Positions 5,057-5,218 of a stretch of DNA of 5,218 nt are shown here, in pieces. Location of the stretch: contig JAUVKK010000087.1 of assembly GCA_030596305.1 (NCBI GenBank), positions 1 through 5,218 on the forward strand. The letters are read 5' to 3'. The notes under the pieces are model-generated. The model was given only the letters and a program-made list of their open reading frames with translations. It was not told the origin of the DNA and did no database searches. Position 1 is the first letter of the stretch. Every line of letters begins with the position of its first letter. The DNA comes from Helicobacteraceae bacterium. Its GTDB lineage: Bacteria; Campylobacterota; Campylobacteria; Campylobacterales; Sulfurimonadaceae. The position numbers and the translations under genes were made by a program.

Positions 5057-5218
5057 CCATCTTCATAATGAAGTCTGCACTGATCTTTGCCGAACTGACC
5101 ATAAACTCATCGAAGTTAAAACTGGCATCAGTATCAGCTGTGTCACTGATAGCACGTAAGATAAAGACAGGGACGTTAAGTGAGTGGCAGACAACAGCTA
5201 CAGAAGCACCTTCCATCT
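5037..5218 (-). CDS. MTA/SAH nucleosidase, C-terminal part (cut by window edge)
   Basis: Only the last 59 residues plus two bases of the preceding codon are in the window. They read MEGASVAVVCHSLNVP, then RAISDTAD, then FNFDEFMVSSAK, closely following the C-terminus of 5'-methylthioadenosine/S-adenosylhomocysteine nucleosidase (E. coli: MEATAIAHVCHNFNVP, RAISD). MEG is the nucleoside-binding segment and the aspartate of RAISD is the catalytic acid; the partial codon before it (xAG) allows the usual EMEG. The enzyme cleaves adenine from MTA and SAH. In Campylobacterota the same protein also acts on 6-amino-6-deoxyfutalosine in menaquinone synthesis, so mqnB is an equally fair label. Its 3' end overlaps the proposed start of the ttcA-like gene, which suggests translational coupling. 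Confidence 0.93.
   Translation of the reverse strand, partial: MEGASVAVVCHSLNVPVFILRAISDTADTDASFNFDEFMVSSAKISADFIMKMVERLER

Overview
The window reads as chromosomal DNA from a mesophilic, moderately AT-rich bacterium, most likely a Campylobacterota member of the Sulfurimonas/Sulfurovum kind. This is an inference from protein character (a TtcA-like protein next to an MTA/SAH nucleosidase, a CHASE8-like/HAMP/GGDEF/EAL protein, a PEGA + Lcl/DUF1566 lipoprotein), a near-consensus TATAAT -10 without an obvious -35, AAGG Shine-Dalgarno sites and AT-rich terminators. No database search was possible.

Layout, left to right. Positions 1-172 hold no convincing gene but contain a small hairpin and a 111-bp palindromic element with 14-bp terminal inverted repeats. 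One arm of that element runs through the stop codon of the next gene. A single-domain rhodanese (173-514, minus) follows, with its own promoter at about 544-549. Next is a 677-residue membrane GGDEF/EAL protein (635-2668, minus, GTG start). Its diguanylate cyclase half looks intact, but its phosphodiesterase half has lost metal-binding residues. A 201-bp divergent intergenic region (2669-2869) carries direct repeats around candidate promoters. It also carries a leader for the plus-strand gene that can be drawn as an H-type pseudoknot covering the Shine-Dalgarno. The plus-strand gene (2870-4090, GTG start) encodes a lipoprotein with a PEGA-like domain and an Lcl/DUF1566-like domain.

The lipoprotein gene and the minus-strand pair on the right are convergent. 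Between them (4091-4273) lie one intrinsic terminator for each side and, between those, two and a fraction copies of a 49-bp tandem repeat. Each full copy contains a hairpin whose stem is kept by compensatory changes. The right-hand minus-strand pair is a partial MTA/SAH nucleosidase (C-terminal 59 residues visible, 5037 to the edge) followed, with overlap, by a TtcA-like PP-loop protein (4274-5056). That protein lacks the second cysteine of the usual first CxxC motif.

Functional links are modest. The nucleosidase and the tRNA-thiolation-like gene appear co-transcribed. The rhodanese, the c-di-GMP protein and the lipoprotein each look independently expressed. The divergent arrangement of the c-di-GMP gene and the lipoprotein gene leaves room for shared control. 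The observations most worth a second look are the candidate pseudoknot leader, the covarying 49-bp repeats, the MITE-like element at the rhodanese 3' end, and the missing residues in the EAL and TtcA-like proteins.
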